From Trichostrongylus colubriformis (taxonomy: Eukaryota > Nematoda > Chromadorea > Rhabditida > Trichostrongylidae): DNA of 64,000 nt. The notes below the pieces were generated by a model that saw only the letters and a program-made list of their open reading frames with translations, was not told the origin of the DNA and did not search any database. The stretch covers positions 30,446,716-30,510,715 of the forward strand of contig OZ022258.1 of NCBI GenBank assembly GCA_963978905.1, read 5' to 3'. The translations under genes and the position numbers were made by a program. This document shows, in pieces, positions 11,301-26,300 of this stretch. Every line of letters begins with the position of its first letter. Position 1 is the first letter of the stretch.

Positions 11301-14300
11301 CAGTAAAGAAATCGACGCAAAGTACCGAAAAGTGCGCCAGGCTGCACACAGCACTTGTCAATAGAAAGGGCCCGTTCGTTCGCATGACAGCGCCCGTCCA
11401 CATGTTTCTCAAATCACTATCCTTAAATTGAACGAATTCGGGGTTGAAGTTTTACCTCACCCGCCATATTCTCCAGACCTTTCACCAACCAATACCACCT
11501 CTTCAAACACTTTTAGAACTTTCTTGCTGGAAAATAATTCATCAATGAGGAGCAGGCAAAAAGCCGTCGTGGATTTCGTGGATTCTCGACCACACAGTTC
11601 TTTTTTTGAGAGGATTTATCGACTGATGTCACACTGGCAGAAGCGTGCTGATTCGATGTCGCTTACTTCGATTGATTCGGACTCGCTTATTTTGATTGAA
11701 TCCGATGAGTATTAAGAAGGTTATGATCGTTTAAAGTGTAACACTCAAAACGCTGAGAACTTTCCGGACAACCTAATATAAATGTCAATAAAGGCAAACT
11801 TTTTGCAAGTCGACTCGCTCTACAATCAGAAAATGGCAATAAACTGAATTAATACATTTCAGAGGACTTCTTTAAGAAACACAAGAGCAGGAAAAAGCTA
11901 CATAGAGCCCCTTTTAAACAGTAAAGGAATTGTTTAGGAGTGATATTCAAAGTGTAGGTTCCGAGAGTTTATCTGAGCGCACGTCTCCTTAGTTTCGGGG
12001 GTCCCCACAGATATGATAATGAAGCACACAATCATTGACCTAGAAATGGTAAAAAAGGTTTACAAACCAAAGGAATTTCTAGATCCTTGATCAGATTGAC
12101 TGCAGACAGTGGCAGCCAACTAGTCATAAATACTACCACCATTAATATGAGCACGTACATCACTCGTCTCTTGCGAACGGCCGTCTGAAAAGAGAAGGCT
12201 GATCATAGAACTGAAGAATGCTTTGGTTTACTTACCTGAGCTTGTTGAGCAGCAGTCAACATTGATCCTTCTTCGACTATCCAGTCGGTTCGCACCTAAA
12301 CAGTCGTTCATGAAATGAATCTTCTGTGTCTCGGGGTAGATTATTACATACGTTTGGAAGAGCCACCACAGATTGCAGCGGGAATAACTGTCAACGATCT
12401 AGGAGCAGGTCCATTCATTCAGGTTACACAATAAATTGCGCGCATTCCTCCCAAAAATACAAAATTTCGTCAGTGGCCGCGAATATACAAACTGGTTATT
12501 AGTAAACGTCCTGCCCCCCTCCCTTGATCAAAGGCACAGGCCACGATATGTGGGTGCGTCAATGCATTATGCACTCGAATAGATCGGTTCGAACTCGACA
12601 GTGAAACGATGACTGGTCAGCAGAGTGGCTGGAACACTACCCAGCGCCCATGATTAGGGGGGGGGGGGAGTTGGGGCAACAGGGAATAGGCGAAAAGAAA
12701 GAGATCCGCGTTGACAGGCGATAGGCAATCAGGCGATTAGGCGATGATGAGTAGCGCAAAGTTGCCAGGATTCATAAGGTAAAATGTTGGGATGCATCGA
12801 GCACTCTAGCTCCATAGGGAATCATGGTAACACGTCATTCGATCTGGCCTATACAATGACTCACGAAGGAGGGCCGAAGTACATGTCAGTGCTTTCATCT
12901 CTTCAGACGAGTCCAATACAAAGTCACCACTCCGGAGAGAAGGAAGTCTTTGCTGGGATGGGTGGACACTGATTAAAGATTTGATCCCAACAACATGAGA
13001 GTGGGATTGCGCGCTATCTGCCACCAGCCCACCTACACACAGGGTCAAGGCTCTGTCGAGGAAGCCTCGACAGGGGGGTCGTATTTGGACCGCTTTGAGG
13101 GAAGGGGGTCGTGATCGTAGAGATAGACAGTAATCAATGGAATTTCACAGGCTCAGGGTCCAAAGTGTAAGGAGGAGATGTGATAAAAGACTAACTGGGC
13201 TCAATAACGGAACTAATACTCAAGTAATTCTTCACTTAAAAATATCGAAGAATGTACAAAAAGAGGCACCCCGCAAGCAGTAAACAAGGTAAGACACAAC
13301 GGTTTTGAAATAATAGTTTTGAGACATTGTAGAGAGGAGAGCCTATGGACAATTCGAAAGATAAAGGGAGTCAAAGGGCACGCTGTTTTCTTACAAAGGC
13401 CCACCAGGTCATGGTGAGCTTTTTCAAAACGGTTTTTTGCATTTTATAGGATCTTATACATGAAGCAAAAAACCGGTTCCAAATTCGGCTAAATGGTTTT
13501 GGGAAGTCCAAAAAATGGTTGATGGCTCGATCCCCATTGAGGACAAATTTTTAGCATTTTTCTAGTTTTCATCATTTGTGCTCATGTATGACCGTGCAAG
13601 ATGTGTATAAAACCAATTACCATTCTGCCAGGGAACCGTACCTACAGTTTTTTACGTACTGGGCGAATGATTTGTTTGGACCTGCCAAAGCTCATAACAA
13701 GGAAACCACGCGTTTTCCCGTAAAGCACGTGTGATATGCATGCTCAGAAGATCGAACTACCTTAGGTAAAAAGTTTTCAGCATAATCGAGATTTTGACCT
13801 AAGCTCGAAAAATAGGGCGACCGCTAGTACTACTACTACCATAGTAAAGAACCCTCAACGAAATAGTCTCACGAAATAGTCTACGAACTCAACGAAACTC
13901 AACGAAACGCAAATACAATACCCGCCTTAAGTTTTCAAAAGAAAACGCAGAAAGCGCGGATCCGCGTTTTTTTCGTTTTTTTGCTGTAACTCGGTTTGTT
14001 TTGCCCCAATCTCCATATAAATATATATTAATCGAATCAGCTCACCGAGCTCTACACAATGATTCCTTCAAACCTTCAAAAAGCTGACTTTTTATGTACT
14101 CGCATGCACGAAGTGCCAGTGGGCACTCACCTGCGAGCGACGCGCGCTATAATTATAACCAGGAGGCAAATCTGCCGTCAACATACAAAACTGAACAACT
14201 TACAGGGAAACTATCCTTGTCAAAACTAAATTAAAAATAGCTTCTTAATCTTTGATGGTGGTATTTAATTGGGTGTCACTTCACCCAGTATGCTATTGTA

Positions 14301-17300
14301 ATCATCATCTGATTATTGTTAAAAAAATTGAATTTTCTTGAATTTCGACGGTCTTACCTCATCCAGGGAAAAATTCAGTGTACCGGTTGAGTGTATCACA
14401 ATTTATTTATTATAAAAACCATGATCATTAGTAAAATTATCAATCCTTCCCAAGAATTTCACCGTTCTACCCTGTCTGACCCCTCGATCTCATAGCAATT
14501 AGTCAGCTCACTGAGATCTCCCAGACAGGTATTGATTGGCCTTCCACAGGGATATCCACTGCATCAACCAAACAGATTGGATAACATGGTAGTTTTATGC
14601 GAAGTGCATATATGTTTAATGTGTGCTTTCAATTTTCTCAAAAAAGACAAATCGAGAACAATATGAAAGATTCCTTTCCTTCATACATGGTTCATATAGA
14701 GCTTTTAATCGACTGCAAGGTTCGAATGTCGATCCAGGTGGCTCTTTTGCCAGTTATCAGAGGACGCTCTTCGCACCTCAAGGAAAGGGCAACCGTTTTT
14801 ATTAGTGAGATTATGAGGACATTATATTGGCAATTAACTATCAGTGGACTAATAATATTCATTGAAAAGCATTTTTCATTTAACTTTTCAAAACTATGAA
14901 AAGTAAAAGTAGAGAACAAACAAGTATTGCAGCAGAAAACCTAAGAGTGCATACTTTTGAGAAGGATTGAAAATTTTACTTATCATGGATTTCAAACACA
15001 AATCAATTGAATCTTCTATGTTGCGCAAAGCAATCTTTTATATTGTTCCCGATTTATGTCTTTTTGAGAAAACTGGAAACAGACATTTAAAACATACGCA
15101 CTTCGCATAAACCTACCATACCAATTTGTTTGGTTGATGCAGTGGATATCCCTGTGGAAGGCCAATCAATACCTGTCTGGGAGATCTCAGTGAGCTGACT
15201 AATTGCTATGAGATCGAGGGGTCAGACAGGGTAGAACGGTGAAATTCTTGGGAAGGATTGATAATTTTACTAATGATCATGGTTTTTATAATAAATAAAT
15301 TGTGATACACTCAACCGGTACACTGAATTTTTCCCTGGATGAGGTAAGACCGTCGAAATTCAAGAAAATTCAATTTTTTTTTAACAATAATCAGATCATG
15401 ATTACTATAGCATACTGGGTGAAGTGACACCTAATTAAATACCACCATCAAAGATTAAGAAGCTATTTTTAATTTAGTTTTGACAAGGATAGTTTCCCTG
15501 TAAGTTGTTCAGTTTTGTATGTTGACGGCAGATTTGCCTCCTGGATATAATTATAGCGCGCGTCGCTCGCAGGTGTGTGCCCATTGGCACTTCGTGCATG
15601 CGAGTACATAAAAAGTCAGCTTTTTGAAGGTTTGATGGAACCATTCTATAGAGCTCGGTGAGCTGATTCGATTAATATATATTTATATGGAGATTGAGGC
15701 AAAACAAACCGAGTTACAACAAAAAAAACGAAAAAAACGCAGATCCGCGCTTTCCGCGTTTTCTTTTGAAAACTTAAGGCGGGTATTGTAGTTTAGCGCC
15801 GGACAAGGAAAATCAAGAAAATGCAAAAACGATGTCGAGGGGAGCTGAAATAAACCTCGCAGTGGTTTTGACGTAGCTTTGAACACAGTCTTCTGGTATG
15901 CATATTCTCAAAGCCGCAGCTGGAGCTCACCGTGACCTAATGGGCCTTCCTTGTTACTCCTCTTGGAGTTGTGGACTGTGAAGAAGGTGTCAAGCTTCTG
16001 CAAACAAGCGCGCACAGCTTACGTTGTGGTGCGAGGTCTATACTTGATATGTTGTTCACAGTTTACAATTCCAAACGACTAAGGGAGTCGCACACCCTCC
16101 GACCTAACTTATTGTCGATGGAAAGCTCATGACGCGTCCCATAACGATCCTGGAGAAAGCCATTCGCCCTCACGTAGGTCCGCTGGCACCGCAAACACGT
16201 ACAAAGGGGCCTAGGACATTCACCGATCAGCCGTAAGAGCAGTTTTTGAAAATCTTCTCAACGCCTCACTTGACCCCGCCTACATAGTGAACCCTTTGCT
16301 CGACATGATGGTAGCAGCGTTGTGGCAACTAAATGGCGAAAGGGGCTTGCTGTTCACTGTATGAAACGGCGGACAGTCTGATACTGACCGTGAGAGCACA
16401 GAGAGAAGCAAGGGATACGATTCCGTTTTGCGTGATAACATCCAGCAAAAGTCATCCAGACTTCTCTGTTTCTCGTCTGATCTCGTACGAGGGGAGAAGC
16501 TAAGAAAGCCTTACTTTTTTTGAGTTTTCGGAATCTTCCTTGGTTTTTTCTTCACTTATGGACCCCTTAGTACCTCTAGGCTTACATTTGATGAGAATAA
16601 CTCACACGAGGCTACCGTGAGTTATTCCCTCAACTGCAGTAACCTATATCTGGGAGCTCTACATCTGGATGACAAGGGGATTTCTTAAGCACTGAGCCAA
16701 TATGGTTCAAAGGAAAGCGTCGCTGGATCGTGGTGAAACTTTGGGCCAACCCCTCATTTTCGCATCAGTCTTTCACTCCATTTGATGAATCGCCTTCAGA
16801 CTGTAGTTTTGCAAGATGAAATCACTGATAGTCGCATTCAAATGCTGGCGAGGAGGTGAATATGGGTGTGTGGCTCCTCCTATCTCATCCCAATGTGCAA
16901 GTCAAAGCCGAGTGCTTCGTTTTTTCAAAATTTTTCAGGATCTTCTGGATGAAAATCGTACGCTATGGCCTGTAGAGGAGTCATGAGTGCATAGCCACAG
17001 TGCAAATAACTGTGTAACGACTATACGAAACAAGTGTTCGAAAGCGAATGGAATAGGAGTGAATGACGCACCTTTTGGAGAATTTTCCAGTAGCAGAACG
17101 ACATTATCAGCGCAGGAATCACGAACTGTACCACCAGTAGTGAAATGCCGTATATCAACTTGGTGTGATCCTCTTGAGACCAATTGAATTCGCCACAGAA
17201 CTGAAAAGGTTTGAATAGCTTGGATCATTCTGATAGATTTTTCTTCATTCTGACAGATTTCAAATTATTCATTGCACAAGGAGTACTCTACGAATACTGT

Positions 17301-20300
17301 ACTATTTCACGGACGAATTGAATACTGAGTACGCTGGCGTCGGATATGCTCTGAAACCTTGAGTCTTTTTGAGTTTTTGAACAAAAAACTTTACGTTTTC
17401 AAATTCATGTTCAGCGTAAAGATACATCACGGGATAATGTACAGTGCTCTGCATAATTATACAGCTACCTATAAATTGTCCAAAAACTCTGTTCGCAGAG
17501 TGATTCAAAAAAGGTCTCTGAGTGAAAGATGTAGCCAGTGTGGACGCGCATTCGCGCATCCATACCAAATTTCAGCCAAGAAACATAGAAGATTCTTTTC
17601 TTGATTTGTTTCGAAAATGGCGCTTATACCATTCTGCAAAATTATACAGCCACTGAACAGATTGACGCATTCGTCAACCGAGAAACAACGAAAAAGAGAA
17701 AAACGCTGATTTTGCGATTATTTGGTCCTCCATTGCCTTGAATAGCCAAAAATTTTGATGATATAGGTCGATATAAAGATTTTCGGAATGTCTTCAAAGC
17801 ACATGCTGCCTCGCTTCGATGACAACGTCTTTAAACTTCCTGACACCTTCCAATCGGCCTGACTTCTTTTCCCCGTGAAACCCCAGATAATCTTCCATCA
17901 TTTAAAGATCGGAGCCGTTCGTTATCCGGGTCAGAAGGTCCATTCGGTGACGGCTTCACCATGATCGAGTGTTCCAGTTGACATAAGATGGTCCATTAAC
18001 ATACATAAAAACAACATTTTGGTGAAAATTTCGAGACGCATGACAGGAGGAGGGTACGGCGCGCAAAGGCTCGGTAATCGGATCGTTCATCCATTCGAGA
18101 ACGAAACAAAAATTCGAATGATTACTTGATCCCACACCAAGACAAGTTGTCCGAAAATTCCCTCCAGTTTGTACACCTTTCCCCTTTGGTTTTTTCTCCA
18201 GATTGTTTTGTCTGATGAAAAAAGGTTCCGGCTACGACGTCTCCGACGGCTACCGGCGCCATCGCACAAGGGACAAACTTAAGTTTTCAAGAAGAACTCC
18301 AAAGAAGGAGGTGACAGGGTGTGGGATCAAATAATCATTCGAATTTTTGTTTCCTTCTCGAAAGGATGAACTATCCGATTACCGAGCCTTTGTGCGCCGT
18401 ACCCTTCTCCTGTCAGGCGTCTCGAGATTTTCACCGAAATCTTGTTTTTATGTAAGTTAATGGACCATCTTATGTCAACTGGAACACTCGATCATGGTGA
18501 AGCCGTCACCGAATGGAGCTTCTGACCCGGATAACGAACGGCTCCGATCTTCATGATGGAAGATTATCTGGGGTTTCACGGGGAAAAGAAGTCAGACCGA
18601 TTGGAAGGTGTCAGGAAGTTTAAAGACGTTGTCATCGAAGCGAGGCAGCATGTGCTTTAAAGATTTTTGGCTATTCAAGGCAATGGAGGACCAAATAATC
18701 GCAAAATCAGCGTTTTTCTCTTTTTCGTTGCTTCTCGGTTGACGAATGCGTCAATCTGTTCAGTGGCTGTATAATTTTGCAGAATGGTATAAGCGCGATT
18801 TTCGAAACAAATCAAGAAAAGAATCTTCTATGTTTCTTGGCTGAAATTTGGTATGGATGCGCGAATGCGCGTCCATACTGGCTACATCTTTCACTTAGAG
18901 ACTTTTTTTGAATCACTCTGCGAACAGAGTTTTTGGACAATTTATAGGTGGCTGTATAATTATGCAGAGCACTGTAGACTCCATAGACCACCTCGCAGGC
19001 CGGCAGATAGTCAGGTTTGCAACTGCGCATGCCTTGAGCTGCTTTCATACTCTTCGACGTTACCGGCGGCAGTTTTTGAAATTCGCTCTATTGCTATATG
19101 GGACTCAGAAGCGCTTTCTTCGAATTTCAAGGCATAGCGATGAAAAAAGCAAATGTTCAACGAAAAAGCTTATAGAATCATAGGTACCATAACACGTCAT
19201 TACGTGTAATAAATAGAGGGGAGCCAAAATTAAAGTAATTTTGCTCACAGCTCTCATCCGCCATGTATACAAAACAAGGAAAACGAAAGAGATAAAAGTA
19301 TTGGGGCAAAATATTCTCGAAATGTTCTCAAGAAAAAGGAGCAAGCTGAGACTCACTACTTCCTCCTTCATCGAAATACGGAGCCTTCAGTCGACGCAAT
19401 CGGGCTTCAGAGCACCTACGGTATCGAGGTCCGCTTAAAACAGTGGACCCAGGTTCCGTGGTAGGTCTTTCGTGGGAAACTTCGTGAAGATCGGCCCTCC
19501 GGTTCATGGAAGCCACAGAGCCTTGCTGCTCGGCCAACGCTGCTATGACCCGAAGTATTACTTTTCATGCCTCAAACCTGCCTTCGGTGGGGTTTCACCG
19601 GTAACGGCACGTTCTGGTTCTTGAAAACGAAGAGCGCTGGGAGCCCGGAAAAAAAAGGAATGTTCAAGAACACACCCAATATGAATCCCCTTAGGAAACA
19701 ACAATGAACGGATCTCAGCCAGGTTGTGAACGAGGGCGATACGGAGAATAGTGATAAGGGAGGTCTGCTCTTTACTCTAGTGATGGGAATACCTCGTCTA
19801 TTTGCTGTGGTTCGACTAAGGCAGGGTTGAAAGTGGAGGAGCAAAATTGCTTTTTTTGGCACCCCTCGCAACATTGCTCCGCAATGGGTGCTGTTGCAGA
19901 TTGTGAAAACAGCGTAACTTGAACCGTAACGGTAGTCATTTGAGCGCTCAGATACTATGAAGCCACCCTGGCTTCACGATGTATAAGCTGTACAATCCAC
20001 TATTGTACATGATTCTTAAAAAAGCTCGACCACATAACAGTGGATCGCAAGCGCCATCTTGCGCACTCCCGTTTGAGCTTGATACATACTTGTCCTCGAC
20101 TGGACAACGCGAGGCAGTTACCATACACGGAGCAAGAGTGGTAAAATACCCGGCAAAACAGCACGTTCATGTGAAAGTGCGCATAACAGCACACTTTTGA
20201 GCTTATGCGATAATGCGATCGTGCGATCTGTGGATCGCAAAATCGCAAAACAATCCGCTCCTAAACTTCAATCGAACTACATACAAGCGTACTACAAGCC

Positions 20301-23300
20301 GATCGCAAAGTAAGAAGTCAACCAAAAGATGTCTGGGTTTTTTTTTCATGTCATGAGTCATCCAGCACCTATGCTACCACTACCGAACGCGAACCAGATC
20401 CCACACAAATGTGTACTGTAATATGTATCTCACTGGGAAGTTTGTTTTTGGAAATGGCCACAACTCTATTTATGTCTCTGTTCACCAACTCTGATCTTTA
20501 CATTTCTCCTTTGATCTTTAATTTCAAAACGTGCACCTAAACCAATTGGCTGCTCACGTCCTTGAGATCATAAGGATTGCACTCGCTGCGCGCCGCGAGC
20601 CAATATTTTACTACCCGACTTTGCGCGCTAGGGTGTGTCAGTCCCACCTCACTGGCTAATCAGTTCGTTATCAGTAGCATCGTGAACCTATTCGTGTGAT
20701 TCTTAAAATACCTTCACTTAATAAAATAATAATACAGGGTGTCCATGAATTATGGGCGCCTATGTTCATGTTCCTTTGGATTCCTCCATGCAAATTGTAT
20801 TGGCTTTTTCTTTCATTTGCTGTTGAGTGGGTGCACAGAATCCTCTTCTACCAGGGTGCGTACTTGTCGGAGTGAAGCTCATGATATTTTTGAGATTTCA
20901 AAACTTTTTCAAATGGACTTTGCGGTTACTTGCTTCAACGGTGACACGCAGCTCGCTGTACTGTTGTTCGACCTAAGAAATTTTTATGGCCTGAACAGTT
21001 AAAGGTAACCCACTGTGGCCAGTAACGTCCGGTAGAGTATATCATGCCAATAGGACGTTTTGATATCGAAAACGGATGGCAGTAATGATTTGGGGTTCAG
21101 TGATGACACGCTCATGGTTTCCGTGGATACCGGCGCAAAGATTGCGGCAATGTGAACGTGGAGAACACGCTGTAACACACAAGCATGGCCTCACTAGTAC
21201 TCCGGAACAATACTTGGTGAGCTTAGCGGCATGGCGCTCTATTCTATCAATACAAGCTGATTTAGAAGCGCTGCCGACCCGATCTGTTCGCATCCTTTTC
21301 CGAGGCGTCCGTCAAACCTCCCAAAATATGATTCCATTGATCTCCTGCCGAGGTCCTCAACTATAAGCAAGGTCTGACGAGTCAGCCATCCTAGTATGGA
21401 GTCACGTGAGGTAGCCCTGGGAAAGATTTGGGAAGGAATGTATGTAAAAACTTGCGTGTCAAGAGCGGTTGAGTGGTGAAGATACTTTGAGCTTGTTCCC
21501 TGTTGGGGAAGGACAACCTATGATATGACTGCTTGTTGCACGAGTAATGAGTAAAGGTGCGAATGGTTAGATTTTTCATTCACTTTAATGACGCCAACAA
21601 AATATTGCAATACACTGGCGCCCATAATTTTGGGAAACCCTGTAATAATAATGATAGCATCCGGCTTGCTATAAGTGAAACATTCTTGGAAATACCCGCT
21701 ATATGCATATTATGAAGGTGCTCAACCAAAAAGGGCTCTGTGTGGGCTTCATGCGCTACAAGAATCATCCATTCGTGGTACGCATATAGGAGTGATTTTT
21801 TGGTTTATCGCTGACTTTCTGAGTAAGCCTCCTACAAGGATTCCAGACATGTTTATAAAAGTGCACATTTATTGCGTAGCTATCTCTACTATGTAAAAAC
21901 ACCGTCTGTCTGTCACGAAGTTAGGTATAACATGAAAAGAACGTTTGGAGAAAGGGACAATATTGGGATGTGTGGACAAGAAGTAAAAAACACACATAGA
22001 TCATGTTATGCTCCGCCCACAGCAGGCAGAGGGTGCACTAAAACGTTCGGTCCCCAAATCGAAACTTTTTATTGGATTCGAAAATGGTCCGAACGTGGAA
22101 AAAATGAAATAAGGTCAGCGATGAATTTTTGGAAGTCATAAAAGAGGCCTGGGTACAGTGGGAGGGGCGCATCCCGAATGAATCGTCCGTACAACAACGA
22201 TTAATGACTTGGTTCCAACGCAGCCTTGAAACCAGGAAAAATTGATAGAAAAAGCCATCTTGAGCATACCTGTAGAGAGAGGGTACCCGTTCAAAAAGGG
22301 CGAAGCATGATGCGGTAATGGGTGCTGAATTATAGAAAAAAAAAGCAGTTCTGACCGTTTTACAGACATACAGTCCATTGCCCGACGGTTGGCAGGGCGA
22401 GGCCTACGCACTTGTATCGATCTCTCTCACCCCGCCACACACTCGCACCCAACTCTGTAGGCCACGCCCTGCCAGCCTTCGGGAACTGGACTGTACATGA
22501 TGTTACGCGCGCAGTAGTGTACGCTAGCCCAACTGGTGATCAATATTTGATGGTGAACGCTTGGCAGCATCTTGTTATGCACATATCTGGAGCATGCATA
22601 TTCACAATGCACTGCAAAGGCAATATTTTGCAGAAGAATTCCCCGAAAGAGAAGATGATTCTGGGTTTGCAGTCCTAAAATGCGGAGCAATGAGAAAGAA
22701 TGAGGGTCTAAGGTTGATCGTGTATTCAGTTTGTTCACTAAGTTTATGATCAAATATGACGTCTTCTAAGTAAGCTCAGCAGCTGTCCAATAAGGAAATG
22801 GCAAAGGTTCACCGATATTCTTGTGAAGGGTACGCCCCGAGTGAAGGGCAATCTACTACATACGTGTGGCCTCAGGAAAGAACTCTATTTCTGATTGCAG
22901 CTGTGTTGTTACATGAATACCCATAACTTCTGCGTCGCGGACTGCGGCGAAAATCAGTAGCTATCAGAAATCAAAATCAGCATTTGCTCGACAGTTACAC
23001 GGTTCGATACCGATATTTGCCAACCGGGTCAACGCGTAATATGTGAGAGGCTGAAGAGCTATCCTTCCATTAGGTTGTGAAAGTACTGGCCGATTTTTCG
23101 CGTTCACAAGATAAATTCAAATCTCAATGCACGTCAACATGAATCAGCTTGCATATTGTGCTCCTTACATAGTTGCTCTTTCCGAATATATGTTTTTCAG
23201 AATGCCACAAGGTTTTCGAATTATTTGGGGGCTTTTAGAGTACTGCGAAAATGGCACTTTTTAGATGACTTCACTTCACGAGTTCTTGTTTAGCCGAGTC

Positions 23301-26300
23301 CCAGCGAAGGTGACCACAAATGTGAGTCTTGCAAGGGGAGAGGGTGAAGCATTGGATTAAACACCCCGTCGTTGGTCTCAGAAGAGCAAAAATGAGAACG
23401 AGTTACTCGAATTTTCAGTTGATCAAGTCACTTTAACCAAAACGGCAAAAAGCGATGAGCGCCCACACTTGCAGGGGATGTCCAAAAGTATTGGCCCTCA
23501 ACACACAAACTTGGTTAACCATCTCGAGTAACCTTCATTCGAAAACCAAAAAAATAGGTGCCGCGGGATCCCTCAGAGGAGCTATGCGCAAGCGCATGTT
23601 CCACAAATCCTCTTCCAGTGATTGAAACAGTTGCAGACTGAAGCCCCTTCATATTCATTAGATCTAGCGCTAACTTAGCCCCACCTTTTGCTCATAACTC
23701 GGAATCCTTGTGCAACGAACGTTTAAGCAAAGCGGTAAAGGATTTAATAGGGAGGAGGAGCGGTAATATTCTTTCCATCGAAAAAAATGCAGAGTGCTGG
23801 TAGTGCTAGTAGTAGCTATGAAGGGAAAAAAATCCGGTCAAACAATCATCAACAGTCAGCTGTTGGGTGGAAGCGGTTACTAGTATGGTATGTTGTATAG
23901 AGAGCGCTTTCTAGAACCTCTAGTGTTTCAGTCATGAGTAGCAGATCAAGATGGAAAGGTGACAATTCTCAAAATGTCTCTCAGCGGGATGCTTGCCTAG
24001 CCTCAGACCTTTACCTTTTCCGCATTCTGCACCGATATGACAGGGCAGAAACATGAAAAAACATTCCTCAGCGAATCACATCCCTGAATCAGTCGAGCAT
24101 TCCACGCACCATTGAAACTGAATTGCAATTTCATGATGGCGCCACCGCCATATCTAAAGTTCTGTGTTGCCGACGCAACAGCTTTCTATACTCACTGCTA
24201 GCAGTCGCTTCAGACCGGCATTTTCTTCCAAATGGTTTTGCTTCGTGATTTTAGTTGCTTTGCCGTCAGAGTAAATAATAGAAAAAAGACTGTCCTTTCC
24301 GAGGTAAATATTAATAGTTAATAATAATCAAAGGATGTATCAAAGGTCGGATATAAACGTCAAGTATAACAAAAATACTAATTATAAATTATAATCGAGG
24401 GATGAAGTCTAAAGGTCAGGCTAAGATCAGAAGTTCGTGCTTCTGGTGAAGACATCGCAAACAAATATCACCTTATGCGGAAAGTCGAATCCACAGACCA
24501 AAAATGGACTTATTCTTTCAAAATTACTCGCTATTGAGCACCCAGCATTTGGGAGAGTATCAGACAGCCTTCAAAGACACATTTCGCGATAATCAGATGG
24601 ATCGACTCGCCTCCTTGGAACATTATATCCTTAGGTAACTAATGAGGCTGTACCTTTTCGCCGTTTCGCGTCGCCATTGTGCGCTATCACGGCGCTACAC
24701 CTGCTCGAACCCACTCCGACACCGCCAACGTGAGCTCCCTTACTGGTCAACTGAGCATAGGGAAGGGGGGAGGGGGGAAGTGGCGTTGGAGTGGTGTGTG
24801 TGCACTTATGACGGAAAATCGCGTCGCGCTCGTCGCACTCGCGGCGCCATCAGCACGACTTGCCGAAACGATTGCCCTAGGGAGCCCGGCAGAGCGTGGC
24901 TGCGTCACCTCTGCACTTCCACCCATGAAACACTGCCTCCGGCACCCACGCCACCCTGCCTCCTCCACCCATGCCACACTGCCTCGCTTGAAAGCTACCA
25001 TGCCCTGCCACTGGCACTCGCACCCGCCGCGCCGCTCGCCGCGGGCGGCCACGGGATTTTCCGTCATAACTGCACACACCCGTCGGAGTGGGTTCGAGCA
25101 GTGTAGCGCCGCGATCGCGCACCGTGGCGAAAAATTTTGAAGCAGGAGCACAGGATGAACTGAGACTTTGGAGCCGGTGAGACGAAACCTGTCGTTAGGT
25201 AGAGCATGTGCGACAAATTCGTCTCCAAAACGATAAATTTCCTGGTGCTTTTTGGGGTGAGGGGGGAAGGTGGTGTGCGCATAACAGATTATGTATCACC
25301 TGAGTTAACACTGGAAACCAAACAAATTTCCAAGCCACGTAGAGTATCAAAAGCTTCTTTTTACACTCTTTTTTTTGTGAAACAAGCGAACGATGCTCTC
25401 AGGCTGTTATGCACACTTAGAGGCGAATTATGCACCACGACAGACACTTCGATGATATGTAATTGACGGTTCGAGCCGATTTCATTCCTATGAGTCGATA
25501 TGTTAGATGGGTATTCCAGAAGTATGTGACTACACAAGAAGCAGCGATGAATTCGTTACATTGTCAAGGAAAGAACTCGAAAAGAAGCAGGTGAACTACA
25601 TCGAAAAATTTGGGTGTTTCTCACCAATCTGTTCAAAAGGCATTGTCAGAAACTCATTCCGACTCGAAGTTACGGCTGTACCGTAGACACCAATGATGCT
25701 GAAAGGTTCCCAGGTGCGCAACGTAGGGGCGTTTTTTTTGCTTAGTGAGCAATTTTTGTCATAAAAAACGCACGACCGTCAAAATGATTGAAAAGTGATA
25801 GCTTTATGTAGGGACTTGAAATGAAGACGAAATCCCTTCTGCCAGGGGTTCTGATGAATCGGAAGGGAGTTTCTACGGTAGCGAATGCACTTTTGTTTTA
25901 CGAAAACTTCAATGTTGATCAATTGTACTATAAAATTTTGGCAATGGTTGCCGTCCGGTGGAAGCAAAAAATCCTCTAGTTTTAAGAGTGATTGAGCGCT
26001 GGAGCGCCCTGGAGCCACCTGCCCTGGAGTAACGTCGGTCACATATCTTCGACGCTATTGTGCCGTAAACTTGACAGAGGATCTGTAGCTTAAGCAGTGT
26101 GACCCTTTAGCAACCGTACTTCTCCGCATGGGACTGGTGGGATGGGCAGCAAAGAAGTTAGAAAATCACCAATCTGAGCTACCGTTGCAAACTTATTGAG
26201 CCTGTAGCGATTTGGATACTGGCCATGTGCGGTGCATGCTAATCCGTGATTGTCCAAAGGCCTCTGTAAGGGGCGAAAGTTTACAATTCCAACAATTTGT

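Noticed and set aside
12031..12067. Possible extra receptor exon between TM6 and TM7
   Set aside because: It would require an intron of about 27 nt and encodes nothing like a third extracellular loop.
15950..16450. Protein-like stretch ENLLNASLDPAYIVNPLLDM
   Set aside because: Stops close by on both sides, no splice sites and no second conserved block.
24642..25151. Three overlapping open frames of 134-154 codons on both strands
   Set aside because: They lie in a GC-rich inverted-repeat element with partial copies elsewhere; frames are open on both strands because stops are rare in GC-rich DNA, and no motif is present.
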